This document shows positions 10,253 to 20,823 of a stretch of 64,000 bases of DNA, in pieces. A program made the position numbers and the translations under genes. Source of the DNA: an uncultured Clostridia bacterium (lineage in GTDB: Bacteria > Bacillota > Clostridia > Christensenellales > UBA1242); NCBI GenBank assembly GCA_947624415.1, contig CANQKH010000004.1, forward strand, positions 1 to 64,000, in the 5' to 3' direction. The notes beneath the pieces are model-generated. The model was not told the DNA's origin and ran no database searches. It was given only the letters and a program-made list of their open reading frames with translations. Numbering within the stretch: position 1 is the stretch's first letter; each line of letters opens with the position of its first letter.

Positions 10253-12643
10253 ATGATTTTAAAGAAGTTTTTTAATAAAGACGCCGATAAAGCCAAAGAA
10301 TTTTCGGATAAGTTTAATTTATCTTCAAGAATTTGCGAACTTATATTATCAAGAGGGGTAAACAACGAAGAAGAGTTTGAAGAATATCTTAATCCTAAAA
10401 GATTGAATGATCCCTTCAAATTAAATGGTATGCGTGAACTTGTTGATAGAGTAAAACTTGCAAAAGAACTTAAAGATAAGGTCTTAATCTTTGGCGATTA
10501 TGATGTTGACGGTGTCAGTGCCACAGCAATAATGCTTAAAACGTTGGCACAATTTGGAATAAAAGCAGAATATTATCTACCTAATCGATATATCGATGGG
10601 TATGGATTAACGAACGCAGTTATAGATAAGGTGAATGATATGTATAGTCCAAATCTTATCATCACAGTTGACTGTGGCATTTCTTGTGCAAATGAAGTAG
10701 AGTATGCTAAAAGTCTAGGAATTGAGGTTATTGTAACTGACCATCATGAGATTCCAGACGTTATACCAAACACAATAGTTGTAAATGCAAAACTAGATAA
10801 TCAGGAGTATCCTTTTAAGGAGTTATGCGGAACTGGCGTGGCTTATAAATTTGCGGAGGCATTGCTTGGAAGGGAGGAAGCAGAACAATATCTTCCTATA
10901 GCAGGAATTGCAACAATTGTAGACATTGTCCCATTAAAAGATGAAAACAGGACAATAGTTGCTAGAGGGTTAAGTCTTTGCGAAAAATATTTGCCTATAG
11001 GGCTTAAAATGATGTTTAAGGAATATGGGATTAACATTAAAAATCCAAGTTCCACAAATATTTCATTTAAGGTTGGACCTAAGCTTAATGCATCAGGAAG
11101 AATGGGAGATGCTGCCGATTCTTTAAAGATTTATATGGAGACAGATCCTGTTATTATCAAAACTTATTTAAGTAAAATTAAAAAACATAATCTAAAGAGG
11201 CAAGAACTTTGCAATAAGATTTACGATGATTGTGAAAAAGCACTTAAGAGAATAGATTTAAAAAATCAAAGAGTGATTACTTTAGCATCTAGTAAATGGG
11301 ACAAGGGTGTTTTGGGTATTGTTTGCTCGCGACTAGTCGAAAAGTATCACAAACCAACATTTTTATTTGTTAAAGAAGGAGATATTCTAAGTGGCTCGGG
11401 TAGAAGTATTGATGATATAAATATTCACGAATTACTTTCATCATTAAAAGACATTCTCGTTACTTTTGGTGGACATTCAATGGCTGCGGGACTTTCGTTA
11501 AAATTGGAAAATTATAATTTATTTTCGCAAAAAATTAATGCATTTGCATCCAGCAAGATCAACGATTCTGTCTTTATGCCAATAGAATATTACGATCAAG
11601 AAATTGACGAAGAGGATTTAAATGAAGACTTTTTAAAGGAACTCTCATTATTAGAGCCGGTTGGTTGTGGAAATCCAAGACCTCGTTTCAAGATTACAAC
11701 ACAAGAATTGGAAATAAAACCATTAAAGAAAACTCCTCAACATGCTTATTTTTATATTGGGAAATTAAAATTAATATATTTTAATTATGTTGAAAATTTA
11801 ATAAAATTTGATTTCTCAAGGCAAAAAACATTTATTTTTGAGTTGGATTCTGATTCAACAAACGGAACAATTGTTCAATTTGATGGTGGTAGTTTTATAG
11901 TAGAAGATGCGTATAAGAAGTTAAATGCGATTGAATTAAATCAATTAAATATAGATGATAACGGTGATGCAAAATTTAATTATTATCCACAAAGTGAACT
12001 GGCAAATTTTGTTGGAGGAACTTCAAATACAGTTTTTGGGACTTGCTTTGTTACTTATTCATGTTTTGAATATGTAAATTTTTGTCAGCAATATGATACA
12101 AAGGGATTGTATTATTTTGGATTTTACGATTCTAATGTTTTGGGTTATAATTCAATATTGCTTTCACCGAGAGGGCTTGATTGGGCAAAAAACTTTTCTA
12201 AAATTGTGTTTTTGTCGCCTGTTTTAAATTTTAATTTCGTTGCGAAATTAAATAAAATTACAAGTGCAGAAATTTATATTCCTATAGAAAAGGTTGCAGA
12301 TGCAAGAAAGTTTAGTGGAATTGACCTATCAAGGGAGGTATTTGGCTGCATTTTTAAAGCACTTTGCAAATATAACGAAAAGAATATAAGAAATATTTTT
12401 GAACTTTATGATAAATGCGAGTTTGAAGATATATCTTTCTTTACATTTTATGCAGCGTTGCTTGTTTTTAGCGAATTAGGATTTATAGAATTTACCGAAA
12501 CAGATATTTTAAGACTTAAAATAAATAAAGACAAGAAAAGTGAATTGTCTCAATCTAAAATTTATAATGAAATTTTAAAATTAAAAGAATCTTTGCATGG
12601 GGAGGTGAATGGTGCAAGAAATGAACCTCAATCTAAAAAATAA
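10253..12643 (+). CDS. recJ: single-stranded-DNA-specific exonuclease RecJ
   Basis: GDYDVDGVSATAI, VTDHHEIP, GGHSMAAG. Confidence 0.95.
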   Translation: MILKKFFNKDADKAKEFSDKFNLSSRICELILSRGVNNEEEFEEYLNPKRLNDPFKLNGMRELVDRVKLAKELKDKVLIFGDYDVDGVSATAIMLKTLAQFGIKAEYYLPNRYIDGYGLTNAVIDKVNDMYSPNLIITVDCGISCANEVEYAKSLGIEVIVTDHHEIPDVIPNTIVVNAKLDNQEYPFKELCGTGVAYKFAEALLGREEAEQYLPIAGIATIVDIVPLKDENRTIVARGLSLCEKYLPIGLKMMFKEYGINIKNPSSTNISFKVGPKLNASGRMGDAADSLKIYMETDPVIIKTYLSKIKKHNLKRQELCNKIYDDCEKALKRIDLKNQRVITLASSKWDKGVLGIVCSRLVEKYHKPTFLFVKEGDILSGSGRSIDDINIHELLSSLKDILVTFGGHSMAAGLSLKLENYNLFSQKINAFASSKINDSVFMPIEYYDQEIDEEDLNEDFLKELSLLEPVGCGNPRPRFKITTQELEIKPLKKTPQHAYFYIGKLKLIYFNYVENLIKFDFSRQKTFIFELDSDSTNGTIVQFDGGSFIVEDAYKKLNAIELNQLNIDDNGDAKFNYYPQSELANFVGGTSNTVFGTCFVTYSCFEYVNFCQQYDTKGLYYFGFYDSNVLGYNSILLSPRGLDWAKNFSKIVFLSPVLNFNFVAKLNKITSAEIYIPIEKVADARKFSGIDLSREVFGCIFKALCKYNEKNIRNIFELYDKCEFEDISFFTFYAALLVFSELGFIEFTETDILRLKINKDKKSELSQSKIYNEILKLKESLHGEVNGARNEPQSKK

Positions 12644-14711
12644 AGTATATGAATGTTTTTCATTTGATGAAAACGAAAAAAAAATTATTGAAGAAGCATT
12701 AAATTGCGATTTAAATTGGGCGAGAGTTTTCAAAATAGTTAGCTTAATTGTCGACATGAAGTTAGATAAAAATTCTTGTATAGCATTTTTAGTGTATCAA
12801 TTTTATAAAGTTAAAAGTGTTGAAGGGGACGAGTTGGCAAAAAGATTGTCATTAGAGCAGCAAGAGATGTATAATGATTTTAAAACGATAAAGGATATTA
12901 ACAGGTTAACGAAAAGTGAAGAAATTGAAGATATAAAAAGAATGTTTATAGTTATGAGCAGAGATTTGCGTATTGTCATTATTAAGATGTTTGGAATCTA
13001 TTATGACATCGCAAGCCTTGAAAATCCTTTAACAGAAGAGCAAAAGCTTTTTGTTAAGCAAGTAAAAGATATCCATGTTCCTTTGTCTGAACGTTTGGGA
13101 CTTGACAAGTTAAAGCAAAACTTATACGATAATGTTATTCGTTTAGAGCATCCAAATGAATATGCAAGATTGAAAAAAACAATAGAAAGCGAGCAAGAGG
13201 AGAATAGTAAACAGCTTGAATTGACAAAGACTAAAATCCAGAAAATTTTAGATGAAATGCATATTAATGGAGAAATTTTAAGCAGAATTAAGCATATTTC
13301 ATCAATTTTTAATAAATTACACAATAAAAACCTAACCTTGAATCAAATTTATGATATTTTAGCTATGAGGGTGATTGTAAATAATATTGAAGAATGTTAT
13401 GCTGTTTTGGGGCGTATACATGGTATATATAAACCTATGATAGGTCGCGTGAAAGACTATATTGCGAACCCAAAGCCCAATGGCTATCAGTCTTTGCACA
13501 CAACTATAATAGTGGAAAATCAGCATCCGCTTGAAGTGCAAATAAGAACGGTGGAAATGAATCGCGAGGCAGAGTATGGTGTTTATTCCCACTGGTTGTA
13601 TAAAGAAAAAAAATCAAAACAAGATGCATTTGATCAAAAAATGACATGGTTTAGGCAAACGATTGACAATGCCAAGAATATGTCAAACGAAGATTTTATT
13701 GAAACTTTAAAAAGTGATTTATACGAAGGATTGTTGCTTGTCCAAACACCAATGGGTAAAGTGCTTGAATTTCCTGCAGGGTCAACTATAATTGATTTTG
13801 CTTATGCAATACACTCTGATGTTGGAAATAGGTGTGTAGGTGCAAAAATAAATGGACAATTAAAACCATTTACAACCACATTACATAATGGGGATATTGT
13901 TGAAATAATCACAAATCCTCATTCAAAAGGACCTTCTAGAGATTGGTTAAAGTTTGTTAAAACTGCAAGTGCTAGAAGCAAAATAAAGGCATTTTTTAAA
14001 AATGAGTTGAAAGATGAAAACATAAAATTAGGCAAGTCAATGTTTAATCAAGCAATGATGGATAGAGGATATAACTCAAATCAACTTCTTTCATCTAAAA
14101 TTTTAGAACAAATTTTTAAAAAATATAATTTAGAATCTCTTGAAGAACTCTATGCTTCAATAGGGTCAGGGTCGTTATCTGCTGGCCAAGTTTTATCTCG
14201 CTTTATCATGATATATAATAACGAAAATAAACAATTACCAAAACTTGATAACGTTGTTCATTTAAAAAGAAACAAAGAGGGCGTGCTAATTGATGGCGAT
14301 AGTGGAATGATGGTTCGTTTTGCTCGTTGCTGTTCTCCAATAGAAGGCGATGATATTATAGGATATATAAGTAGAGGTAGAGGAGTTACAATTCATAGAA
14401 CAAATTGTCCTAATTTGGATTATCTCGAAAAAGAAAGGTTGATTGACGCACAGTGGCAAATTAAGGAAGATGCATCATTTACTGCGAACATTAAGGTTAT
14501 TGCAATAAAGTCGGATAATAATATTGGTAGACTTACAAATTTAATAACAGGTTTGAAAATAAATATAAAAGGGTTTGATGCCAAAGATATTGGCGAAAAT
14601 TTCCTATGCACGCTTGTAGTTGAAGTTAAGAATAAATCAGAACTCGAAAGTGCAATAAATTCAATACGAAATATGAAAAATGTTACTAATGTTTATAGGA
14701 GTGAGAGATGA
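12609..14711 (+). CDS. rel: RelA/SpoT-family (p)ppGpp synthetase; N-terminal HD hydrolase domain appears degenerate
   Basis: Synthetase GRVKDYIANPKPNGYQSLHTT...LEVQIRT; TGS, CC-rich and ACT domains present; no HD motif. Confidence 0.93.
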   Translation: MVQEMNLNLKNKVYECFSFDENEKKIIEEALNCDLNWARVFKIVSLIVDMKLDKNSCIAFLVYQFYKVKSVEGDELAKRLSLEQQEMYNDFKTIKDINRLTKSEEIEDIKRMFIVMSRDLRIVIIKMFGIYYDIASLENPLTEEQKLFVKQVKDIHVPLSERLGLDKLKQNLYDNVIRLEHPNEYARLKKTIESEQEENSKQLELTKTKIQKILDEMHINGEILSRIKHISSIFNKLHNKNLTLNQIYDILAMRVIVNNIEECYAVLGRIHGIYKPMIGRVKDYIANPKPNGYQSLHTTIIVENQHPLEVQIRTVEMNREAEYGVYSHWLYKEKKSKQDAFDQKMTWFRQTIDNAKNMSNEDFIETLKSDLYEGLLLVQTPMGKVLEFPAGSTIIDFAYAIHSDVGNRCVGAKINGQLKPFTTTLHNGDIVEIITNPHSKGPSRDWLKFVKTASARSKIKAFFKNELKDENIKLGKSMFNQAMMDRGYNSNQLLSSKILEQIFKKYNLESLEELYASIGSGSLSAGQVLSRFIMIYNNENKQLPKLDNVVHLKRNKEGVLIDGDSGMMVRFARCCSPIEGDDIIGYISRGRGVTIHRTNCPNLDYLEKERLIDAQWQIKEDASFTANIKVIAIKSDNNIGRLTNLITGLKINIKGFDAKDIGENFLCTLVVEVKNKSELESAINSIRNMKNVTNVYRSER

Positions 14712-16105
14712 CAATTCAGTCCAACGTAGATGATTACATTATCGAAATGCAAGACCTTATTAAATTATTTGCTATTGATAATCAGGATTTAATAATTCAT
14801 GAAGAAGTATCAAATGGAGAGTTGTATGTTGAGAACTTTAAAATTATAAACCCTTTAAAAAGTAAGGAATTTAGTTATGAATTTATAACAGAAAAGGAGT
14901 TAAGTGATTTAAGAAAAAAGTCTATAAGAAAACGAAGGGTAAAAAATTACCTTTATGAAATCATTTCAAATGAATATAGTATAAAATTACCGTGGGGCTC
15001 TTTAACTGGTGTTCGTCCAACCAAATTTGCAAGAGATTTAGTTGCATATGGCGAGGCAAAGGAGCATACTATACCAGAAATTATGGCAAGGGATTATTTT
15101 GTTGACGTTGAAAAAGCCAGGCTTGTCGGTAAAATAATTAAAAACCAAAGGGGCATAATTCGAAATGATAACCTTGTTGATATTTATGTGAATATTCCAA
15201 TATGTCCAACAAGATGTAGATACTGTTCGTTTATATCAAATGAATTGGCAAGGGTAAAAGATAAGGTTGATGTTTATTTGGATTGCTTAATAAAAGAAAT
15301 TAATTGTATTAAAGATATTATAAAGAGAAAATCGTATATTGTCCGAAATGTTTATATTGGAGGAGGAACGCCTTCTGTTCTTTCTGCAGAACAATTAGAT
15401 AGACTTTTAGAAGCACTGCGTTTTCCAGTTAATGAATTTACAGTTGAGTGTGGGCGTCCAGACACCATAACTGAGGAGAAATTGGATGTTTTAAAAAATC
15501 ATGGAGTAACTAGAATTTCAATAAATCCACAAACTTTTTGTGAGGCAACATTAAAAAGAATAGGAAGGAAACAAAAAAATCTTCAAGTTTTAAATGCTTA
15601 TTCAATGGCACTAGAAAAAGATTTTATTGTAAATATGGATGTTATAGCTGGATTACCTGGCGAAAAATTGGGGATTTTTAAAAGAACCATTAAAACACTG
15701 CTTGAATTATATCCTCATAACATTACAGTCCACACTTTGTCAATAAAAAATGGTGCATTATTAAAAAACGACAAAATAGAAGACAAAGATGTTGTCAAGA
15801 TGATCGATTTTGCAGAAAATGAACTTGCAAAAAACGGGTATCATCCATATTATATTTATAGACAGAAAAATCAACTTAAAGGTTTGGAAAATGTAGGGTA
15901 TTATCGCGATGAATTCCTTTGTATGTTTAATGTGGAAAGCATGGAAGAAACAAACAGCATTTTGGGTGTCGGAGCGGGTGCAATAAGTAAAAGAATTTTC
16001 AACTTAGAAAACCGAATAGAGAGGCAGGCTAATGTGAAATTTATTGAGGATTATATTCAAAGAATTGATGAAATGATTGAAAAGAAAAAAGAATTTTATA
16101 TTTAA
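14708..16105 (+). CDS. hemZ: HemZ-like coproporphyrinogen dehydrogenase, radical SAM
   Basis: CPTRCRYCSF cluster motif, IGGGTPS, PWGSLTGVRPTKF N-terminal domain. Confidence 0.88.
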   Translation: MTIQSNVDDYIIEMQDLIKLFAIDNQDLIIHEEVSNGELYVENFKIINPLKSKEFSYEFITEKELSDLRKKSIRKRRVKNYLYEIISNEYSIKLPWGSLTGVRPTKFARDLVAYGEAKEHTIPEIMARDYFVDVEKARLVGKIIKNQRGIIRNDNLVDIYVNIPICPTRCRYCSFISNELARVKDKVDVYLDCLIKEINCIKDIIKRKSYIVRNVYIGGGTPSVLSAEQLDRLLEALRFPVNEFTVECGRPDTITEEKLDVLKNHGVTRISINPQTFCEATLKRIGRKQKNLQVLNAYSMALEKDFIVNMDVIAGLPGEKLGIFKRTIKTLLELYPHNITVHTLSIKNGALLKNDKIEDKDVVKMIDFAENELAKNGYHPYYIYRQKNQLKGLENVGYYRDEFLCMFNVESMEETNSILGVGAGAISKRIFNLENRIERQANVKFIEDYIQRIDEMIEKKKEFYI

Positions 16106-16162
16106 TTTAAAAAATATTAAAAATTTTATAGACTTTTAAATAAATTTATGTTATACTTAACA

Positions 16163-16226
16163 AGTCGATTATCCTTTTACGCAGCATTTAGAAACCTTCT
16201 GACTTCTTGCTTCGTTAAAGGAATTA
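16163..16226 (+). promoter_or_regulatory. putative structured rpsO (S15) leader
   Basis: TCCTTTTACG (16172-16181) pairs with CGTTAAAGGA (16213-16222), enclosing AAACCTTCTGACTTCTTGCTT, 20 nt upstream of rpsO RBS. Confidence 0.5.
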
Positions 16227-16247
16227 ATTTAAAATAGGAGGAAAAAT

Positions 16248-16508
16248 ATGGAAAAGAAAGAGATTATTGAGAAATTTAAGTTATCTGAAAATGATACAGG
16301 TTCAGTTCAAGTTCAAATTGCTCTTTTAACTGAAAGAATAAATCACTTAAACGAACACTTAAAAACTCATAAAAAAGACAACCATTCACGACGTGGACTT
16401 TTACAAATGGTTGGTAAGAGAAAGGGTTTCTTGCTTTATCTTAAAGAAAAAGATATTGAAGCTTATAGAAATCTTACTAAAGAACTCAAAATAAGAGATG
16501 TTAAATAA
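16248..16508 (+). CDS. rpsO: 30S ribosomal protein S15
   Basis: [43 protein letters not shown]. Confidence 0.98.
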   Translation: MEKKEIIEKFKLSENDTGSVQVQIALLTERINHLNEHLKTHKKDNHSRRGLLQMVGKRKGFLLYLKEKDIEAYRNLTKELKIRDVK

Positions 16509-16514
16509 TAAAAT

Positions 16515-16540
16515 AGGGAGGGCTTTTTGCTCCCTTTTTT
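16515..16540 (+). terminator. terminator/attenuator between rpsO and pnp
   Basis: AGGGAG-GGCTTTTTG-CTCCCTTTTTT. Confidence 0.75.
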
Positions 16541-16565
16541 AAAGTTTATATAAAGGAGATATTTT

Positions 16566-18725
16566 ATGAAAGAAGATGCAAAAATTTATCAAGTTGAAAT
16601 TGGTGGAAAAACAGTTACATTCGAAACGGGAAGATTATGTGAACAATCAAATGGTTCATGTCTTGTAAGATGTGGTGAAACAGTCGTTATGGTTAATGTA
16701 ACCATGTCGAAAGAACCTAGACCTGGAATTGATTTCTTTCCATTGTCTGTCGATTTCGAAGAAAAAATGTATTCTGTTGGAAAGATTCCGGGTGGATTTA
16801 AGAAAAGAGAAACTAGACCTTCCGACAAAGCAATACTTACCTCTAGACTAATAGATAGACCTTTAAGACCTTTATTTCCAAAGGGTTTTTATCATGATGT
16901 CTGTGTCGTTGCAACGGCATTATCGGTTGATCCAGATGTAGCACCAGAACCTCTTGCTATGTTAGGTTCTAGTTTTGCTTTAACTATTTCCGATATACCT
17001 TTTATGGGGCCAACAGGTTCAGTTCAAGTTGGGCTAGTAGATGGCAAATTTATAATTAATCCAAATGCAGCAGAGAGAGAGGCTTCACTTATGAACTTAA
17101 CTGTTTCTGGAACGGATGAGGCTGTGTTAATGGTTGAAGCTGGTGCGAAAGAAGTTCCAGAAGAGACAATGCTTGATGCAATTATGTTTGCTCATGAAGA
17201 AATTAAGAAAATTGTCGAATTTCAAAAAAGAGTTAAGGCGGAAATTGGAAAGCCTTTATGCGAACATTTAGTTTATGATATTGTGCCAGATGAAATTGAT
17301 AAAGAGGTGCGAGCATATGCAGATGAAAAACTTGATTATGCACTTGACACCTTTGATAGACAGGAAAGACAAGCAAGACAGGATGCTTTGGACGTTGAGG
17401 TAAAAGAACATTTTGCGGAAATTTTCCCAGAAAGCGAAAAATTTATTGGACAAGTCTTGTATAAGATGACAAAAGAAAAGGTAAGGGCAAAAATATTAAA
17501 TCATGGTATTAGACCTGATGGAAGAAAATTAACAGAGATTAGACCTATTTGGTGTGAGGCAGGTGTTCTTCCAAGAACACATGGAAGTGCAATATTTACA
17601 AGAGGACAAACTCAAGTTCTTACAACTTTGACATTAGGAACTGTTTCTGATATGCAAAAACTTGAAGGTCTTGATGATGAAGAGGTAAATCGTTATGTTC
17701 ATCATTATAATATGCCTGCATATGCAACAGGTGAAGCAAGAGGAATAAAAAGCCCTGGCAGAAGAGAAATAGGGCATGGTGCTTTGGCGGAAAGAGCGCT
17801 TGAACCTGTAATACCAAGCGAAGAGGAATTCCCTTATGCACTGCGTTTGGTTTCTGAAGTCCTTTCTTCTAACGGCTCTTCTTCTATGGCATCTGTTTGT
17901 GGCTCTACATTGGCATTGATGGATGGAGGTGTGCCTATTAAAAGACCTGTTGCCGGCATAGCAATGGGATTGATAAAAGACGAAAATTCGAAGCAAGTTG
18001 CCGTTTTATCTGATATTCAAGGGCTTGAAGATTTTCTTGGTGATATGGATTTTAAAGTTACAGGAACAACTGTTGGCGTTACTGCGATTCAAATGGATAT
18101 AAAAATAAAGGGTATCGACAAGGAAATATTAACTACCGCATTGAAACAAGCCAGAGAAGGTAGAATGTTTATTATGAATAAACTTCTCGAAGAGATACCT
18201 GAACCTAGAAAAGAACTTTCCAAATATGCACCTAAAATTATATCATTTAATATTGATCCAGATAAAATTAAAGATGTTATTGGAACTGGCGGAAAGATGA
18301 TTAATAAAATCATTGATGAGACCGGTGTTAAGATTGATATTGATGATGATGGTTTAGTTTTCATTGCTACACAAGATTTGGAAATGGCAGAGAAAGCGAA
18401 AAAGATTATTCTTGGAATAGTTGAAGAAGTTGAAGTTGGTGATGTCTATGACGGAAAGGTTGTTCGCATCATGAATTTTGGTGCTTTTGTAGAGTTTGGT
18501 GGAAACAAGGAAGGAATGATTCACATTTCGAAACTATCAAGAAAAAGAGTGGAAAAAGTTGAAGATGTTGTAAAAATAGGCGACATTGTAGAGGTTGAAG
18601 TTATAAAGATAGATGATAAAGGGCGTATAGATTTAAGAAGACTTGAACCAAAGGTAAATAAGCCTGAGACAAGTGAAAGTTTGCAAGAAAATGAATTGCA
18701 AGAAAGTAAACCTGAGGTTGAGTAA
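16566..18725 (+). CDS. pnp: polyribonucleotide nucleotidyltransferase
   Basis: Two RNase PH domains, KH ([15 protein letters not shown]), S1 domain. Confidence 0.98.
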   Translation: MKEDAKIYQVEIGGKTVTFETGRLCEQSNGSCLVRCGETVVMVNVTMSKEPRPGIDFFPLSVDFEEKMYSVGKIPGGFKKRETRPSDKAILTSRLIDRPLRPLFPKGFYHDVCVVATALSVDPDVAPEPLAMLGSSFALTISDIPFMGPTGSVQVGLVDGKFIINPNAAEREASLMNLTVSGTDEAVLMVEAGAKEVPEETMLDAIMFAHEEIKKIVEFQKRVKAEIGKPLCEHLVYDIVPDEIDKEVRAYADEKLDYALDTFDRQERQARQDALDVEVKEHFAEIFPESEKFIGQVLYKMTKEKVRAKILNHGIRPDGRKLTEIRPIWCEAGVLPRTHGSAIFTRGQTQVLTTLTLGTVSDMQKLEGLDDEEVNRYVHHYNMPAYATGEARGIKSPGRREIGHGALAERALEPVIPSEEEFPYALRLVSEVLSSNGSSSMASVCGSTLALMDGGVPIKRPVAGIAMGLIKDENSKQVAVLSDIQGLEDFLGDMDFKVTGTTVGVTAIQMDIKIKGIDKEILTTALKQAREGRMFIMNKLLEEIPEPRKELSKYAPKIISFNIDPDKIKDVIGTGGKMINKIIDETGVKIDIDDDGLVFIATQDLEMAEKAKKIILGIVEEVEVGDVYDGKVVRIMNFGAFVEFGGNKEGMIHISKLSRKRVEKVEDVVKIGDIVEVEVIKIDDKGRIDLRRLEPKVNKPETSESLQENELQESKPEVE

Positions 18726-19868
18726 TTAAGTATTAGTCAATGATTTACTTAAATGCTTAACTGCAAGAATTAGTTTTTGAATTTCTGTAAATGAATTAAA
18801 ATAAGATATAGAAACACGAATTGCACCTTGTGGTATGGTTTTTAGTGCTTTATGCTTTAATGGAGCACAATGGAAACCTCCGCGGGTGCATATTTCGTAT
18901 TTTTCACTTAAAATACTTGCGACTTCTGAAGAATCTATATCACCAATATTAAATGATAATACTCCAAAAGAATTTTCTGGTTCTGTATATGTTTTTATTC
19001 CAATTTTGTGAAGTTCGAAGTTTAAAAACGTTGTTAAATCATCTATTTTTTCGTTTATTTCACTGAAATTATTTTCAACAAATTCAATTCCTGCTTCTAA
19101 ACCTAATATAAGCGGAGTAGATATTGTTCCACTTTCCAAACGCTCTGGGAATATGTCTGGTTGATAAAGTTCCAAGGAATTAGTTCCCGTTCCTCCAAAT
19201 CTTATTGGTTTTGGCCTAAAATTATCATTCATTACTAGACAACCAATGCTTTGTGGAGCATAGAAGCCCTTGTGTCCTGCAACAGCTAAATAGTCAATAT
19301 TACTTGTTTTTAAATTTATTTTTATATGACCACAGCTTTGTGCTCCATCAACAAGAAATATATAACCTTGTTCCTTGCAAAATTTACCAATTTTATCTAT
19401 TTCGCATATATCACCATTTACGTTAGAGATATGATTACAAATAATCATATATGTTTTTGGTGTAACCTCTTTTTTTATATCATCTAATGTAATACCACCA
19501 CTGTTGTGTTGATAGGCGACTGAATAAGTAATTTTATTGGTGTTTTTTAAGTATTCTAGTGGACGAAGCACAGAATTATGCTCGTTTTCGGTGCAAACTA
19601 TATGTCCGCCTTCTTTTACGCTGCCTAATATTGCTAAGTTTAATGCTTCTGTGCAATTTTGTGTCCAGATAACATTTTCAGGACTGGTAATTCCAAAATG
19701 GTTTGCGACCCTTTCTCGGGCTTCTTCGATTTTAAGGGCGGCTTTTATGCTTGCAATATGTCCACTTCTACCAGGATTAGCAGAATAATGTATAAGGCTG
19801 TCATTTACCGCTTTTATAACCTCTTTGGGTTTTACAAATGTTGTTGCACTATTATCTAAATATATCAT
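18726..19868 (-). CDS. aminotransferase class V / cysteine desulfurase family protein
   Basis: AGHKGFYAPQ PLP-Lys region, CTRGGFHCAP C-terminal Cys loop. Confidence 0.9.
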   Translation of the reverse strand: MIYLDNSATTFVKPKEVIKAVNDSLIHYSANPGRSGHIASIKAALKIEEARERVANHFGITSPENVIWTQNCTEALNLAILGSVKEGGHIVCTENEHNSVLRPLEYLKNTNKITYSVAYQHNSGGITLDDIKKEVTPKTYMIICNHISNVNGDICEIDKIGKFCKEQGYIFLVDGAQSCGHIKINLKTSNIDYLAVAGHKGFYAPQSIGCLVMNDNFRPKPIRFGGTGTNSLELYQPDIFPERLESGTISTPLILGLEAGIEFVENNFSEINEKIDDLTTFLNFELHKIGIKTYTEPENSFGVLSFNIGDIDSSEVASILSEKYEICTRGGFHCAPLKHKALKTIPQGAIRVSISYFNSFTEIQKLILAVKHLSKSLTNT

Positions 19869-19939
19869 TTATAAACATTCCTTTATAATTACAATATAAT
19901 GTAAAAGGGGGATTTTTGTGCAAGAAAGGGAGGTTTTTT

Positions 19940-20200
19940 ATGAGTTTTTGTTTGGCCGCTTTTCGTTCTAGGAATGAGACATTATATTTGGCTAATATAC
20001 TAAATAATGGTGGATATCGTGTTTCAATAATCAATACTCCCAAGGATGCTGGTTTATCGTGTGGAATTTCTGTTAAATTTGAAGAACGTTTTTTGCCTAT
20101 AGTAAGAAGTGTTATTATGTCAAAACCTTTTCGCTCATTTGCCGGAATGTATCGTGTGGTTTGCGAAGGGCAGAGAAATACGTATGAAAGATTATTCTAA
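19940..20200 (+). CDS. DUF3343-like putative Se/S carrier protein
   Basis: Small protein FRSRNETLYLANILNNGGYRVSIINTPKDAGLSCGISVKF; divergent to a cysteine desulfurase; RBS AAAGGGAGG before 19940. Confidence 0.75.
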   Translation: MSFCLAAFRSRNETLYLANILNNGGYRVSIINTPKDAGLSCGISVKFEERFLPIVRSVIMSKPFRSFAGMYRVVCEGQRNTYERLF

Positions 20201-20235
20201 TGTATTTTTATAATTTAATTAAATAAAATAAATAT

Positions 20236-20772
20236 ATGAAAGTATTTTTTTCAATTTTAAGTTTGTCAATTTTAGCAGTGGTTTTATCATATTCGCTGGG
20301 GTGCTTTTATGCTTATGCCTATCCTATGAGTTTTAAAGACGAGATAGAATCTTGTGCCGATGATTTTTCTGTTGAGGGAGCTTTGATAGCGTCGATTGCA
20401 AACGTAGAAAGCAACTTTAATGCAAATGCTTTATCTAATAAAGGTGCTGTTGGAATAATGCAGTTAATGCCTTCGACTGCTGCGTGGATTGCGGGAAAAT
20501 TGGATCTTGAATATGATGAAAAATTATTGTATGAAGCAGATTACAATATTAAGTTAGGAAGTTATTATATTTCTTATTTAATTAACTATTTTAAGGATGA
20601 AAAACTGGGATTATGTGCCTATAATGCCGGTTTGGGAATGGTTAAAGAGTGGTTGAAAGATGAGCGATATTCAAAAAATGGTAAACTATTAAAAATACCT
20701 TATAAAGAAACATTAAATTATTATAATAAGATTTTAAAGAACTATAAATATTATAAAAACAAGTATAAATAA
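20236..20772 (+). CDS. lytic transglycosylase (SLT domain)
   Basis: ASIANVESNFNANALSNKGAVGIMQLMPSTA...LCAYNAG. Confidence 0.93.
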   Translation: MKVFFSILSLSILAVVLSYSLGCFYAYAYPMSFKDEIESCADDFSVEGALIASIANVESNFNANALSNKGAVGIMQLMPSTAAWIAGKLDLEYDEKLLYEADYNIKLGSYYISYLINYFKDEKLGLCAYNAGLGMVKEWLKDERYSKNGKLLKIPYKETLNYYNKILKNYKYYKNKYK

Positions 20773-20823
20773 TTTGACTTTAAAATGAAAAATATGTTAA
20801 TCTATAACGTAAAGGAGATTAAC

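Noticed and set aside
17634-17996. 120-aa minus-strand ORF
   Set aside because: Shadow ORF antisense to pnp, no coding features.
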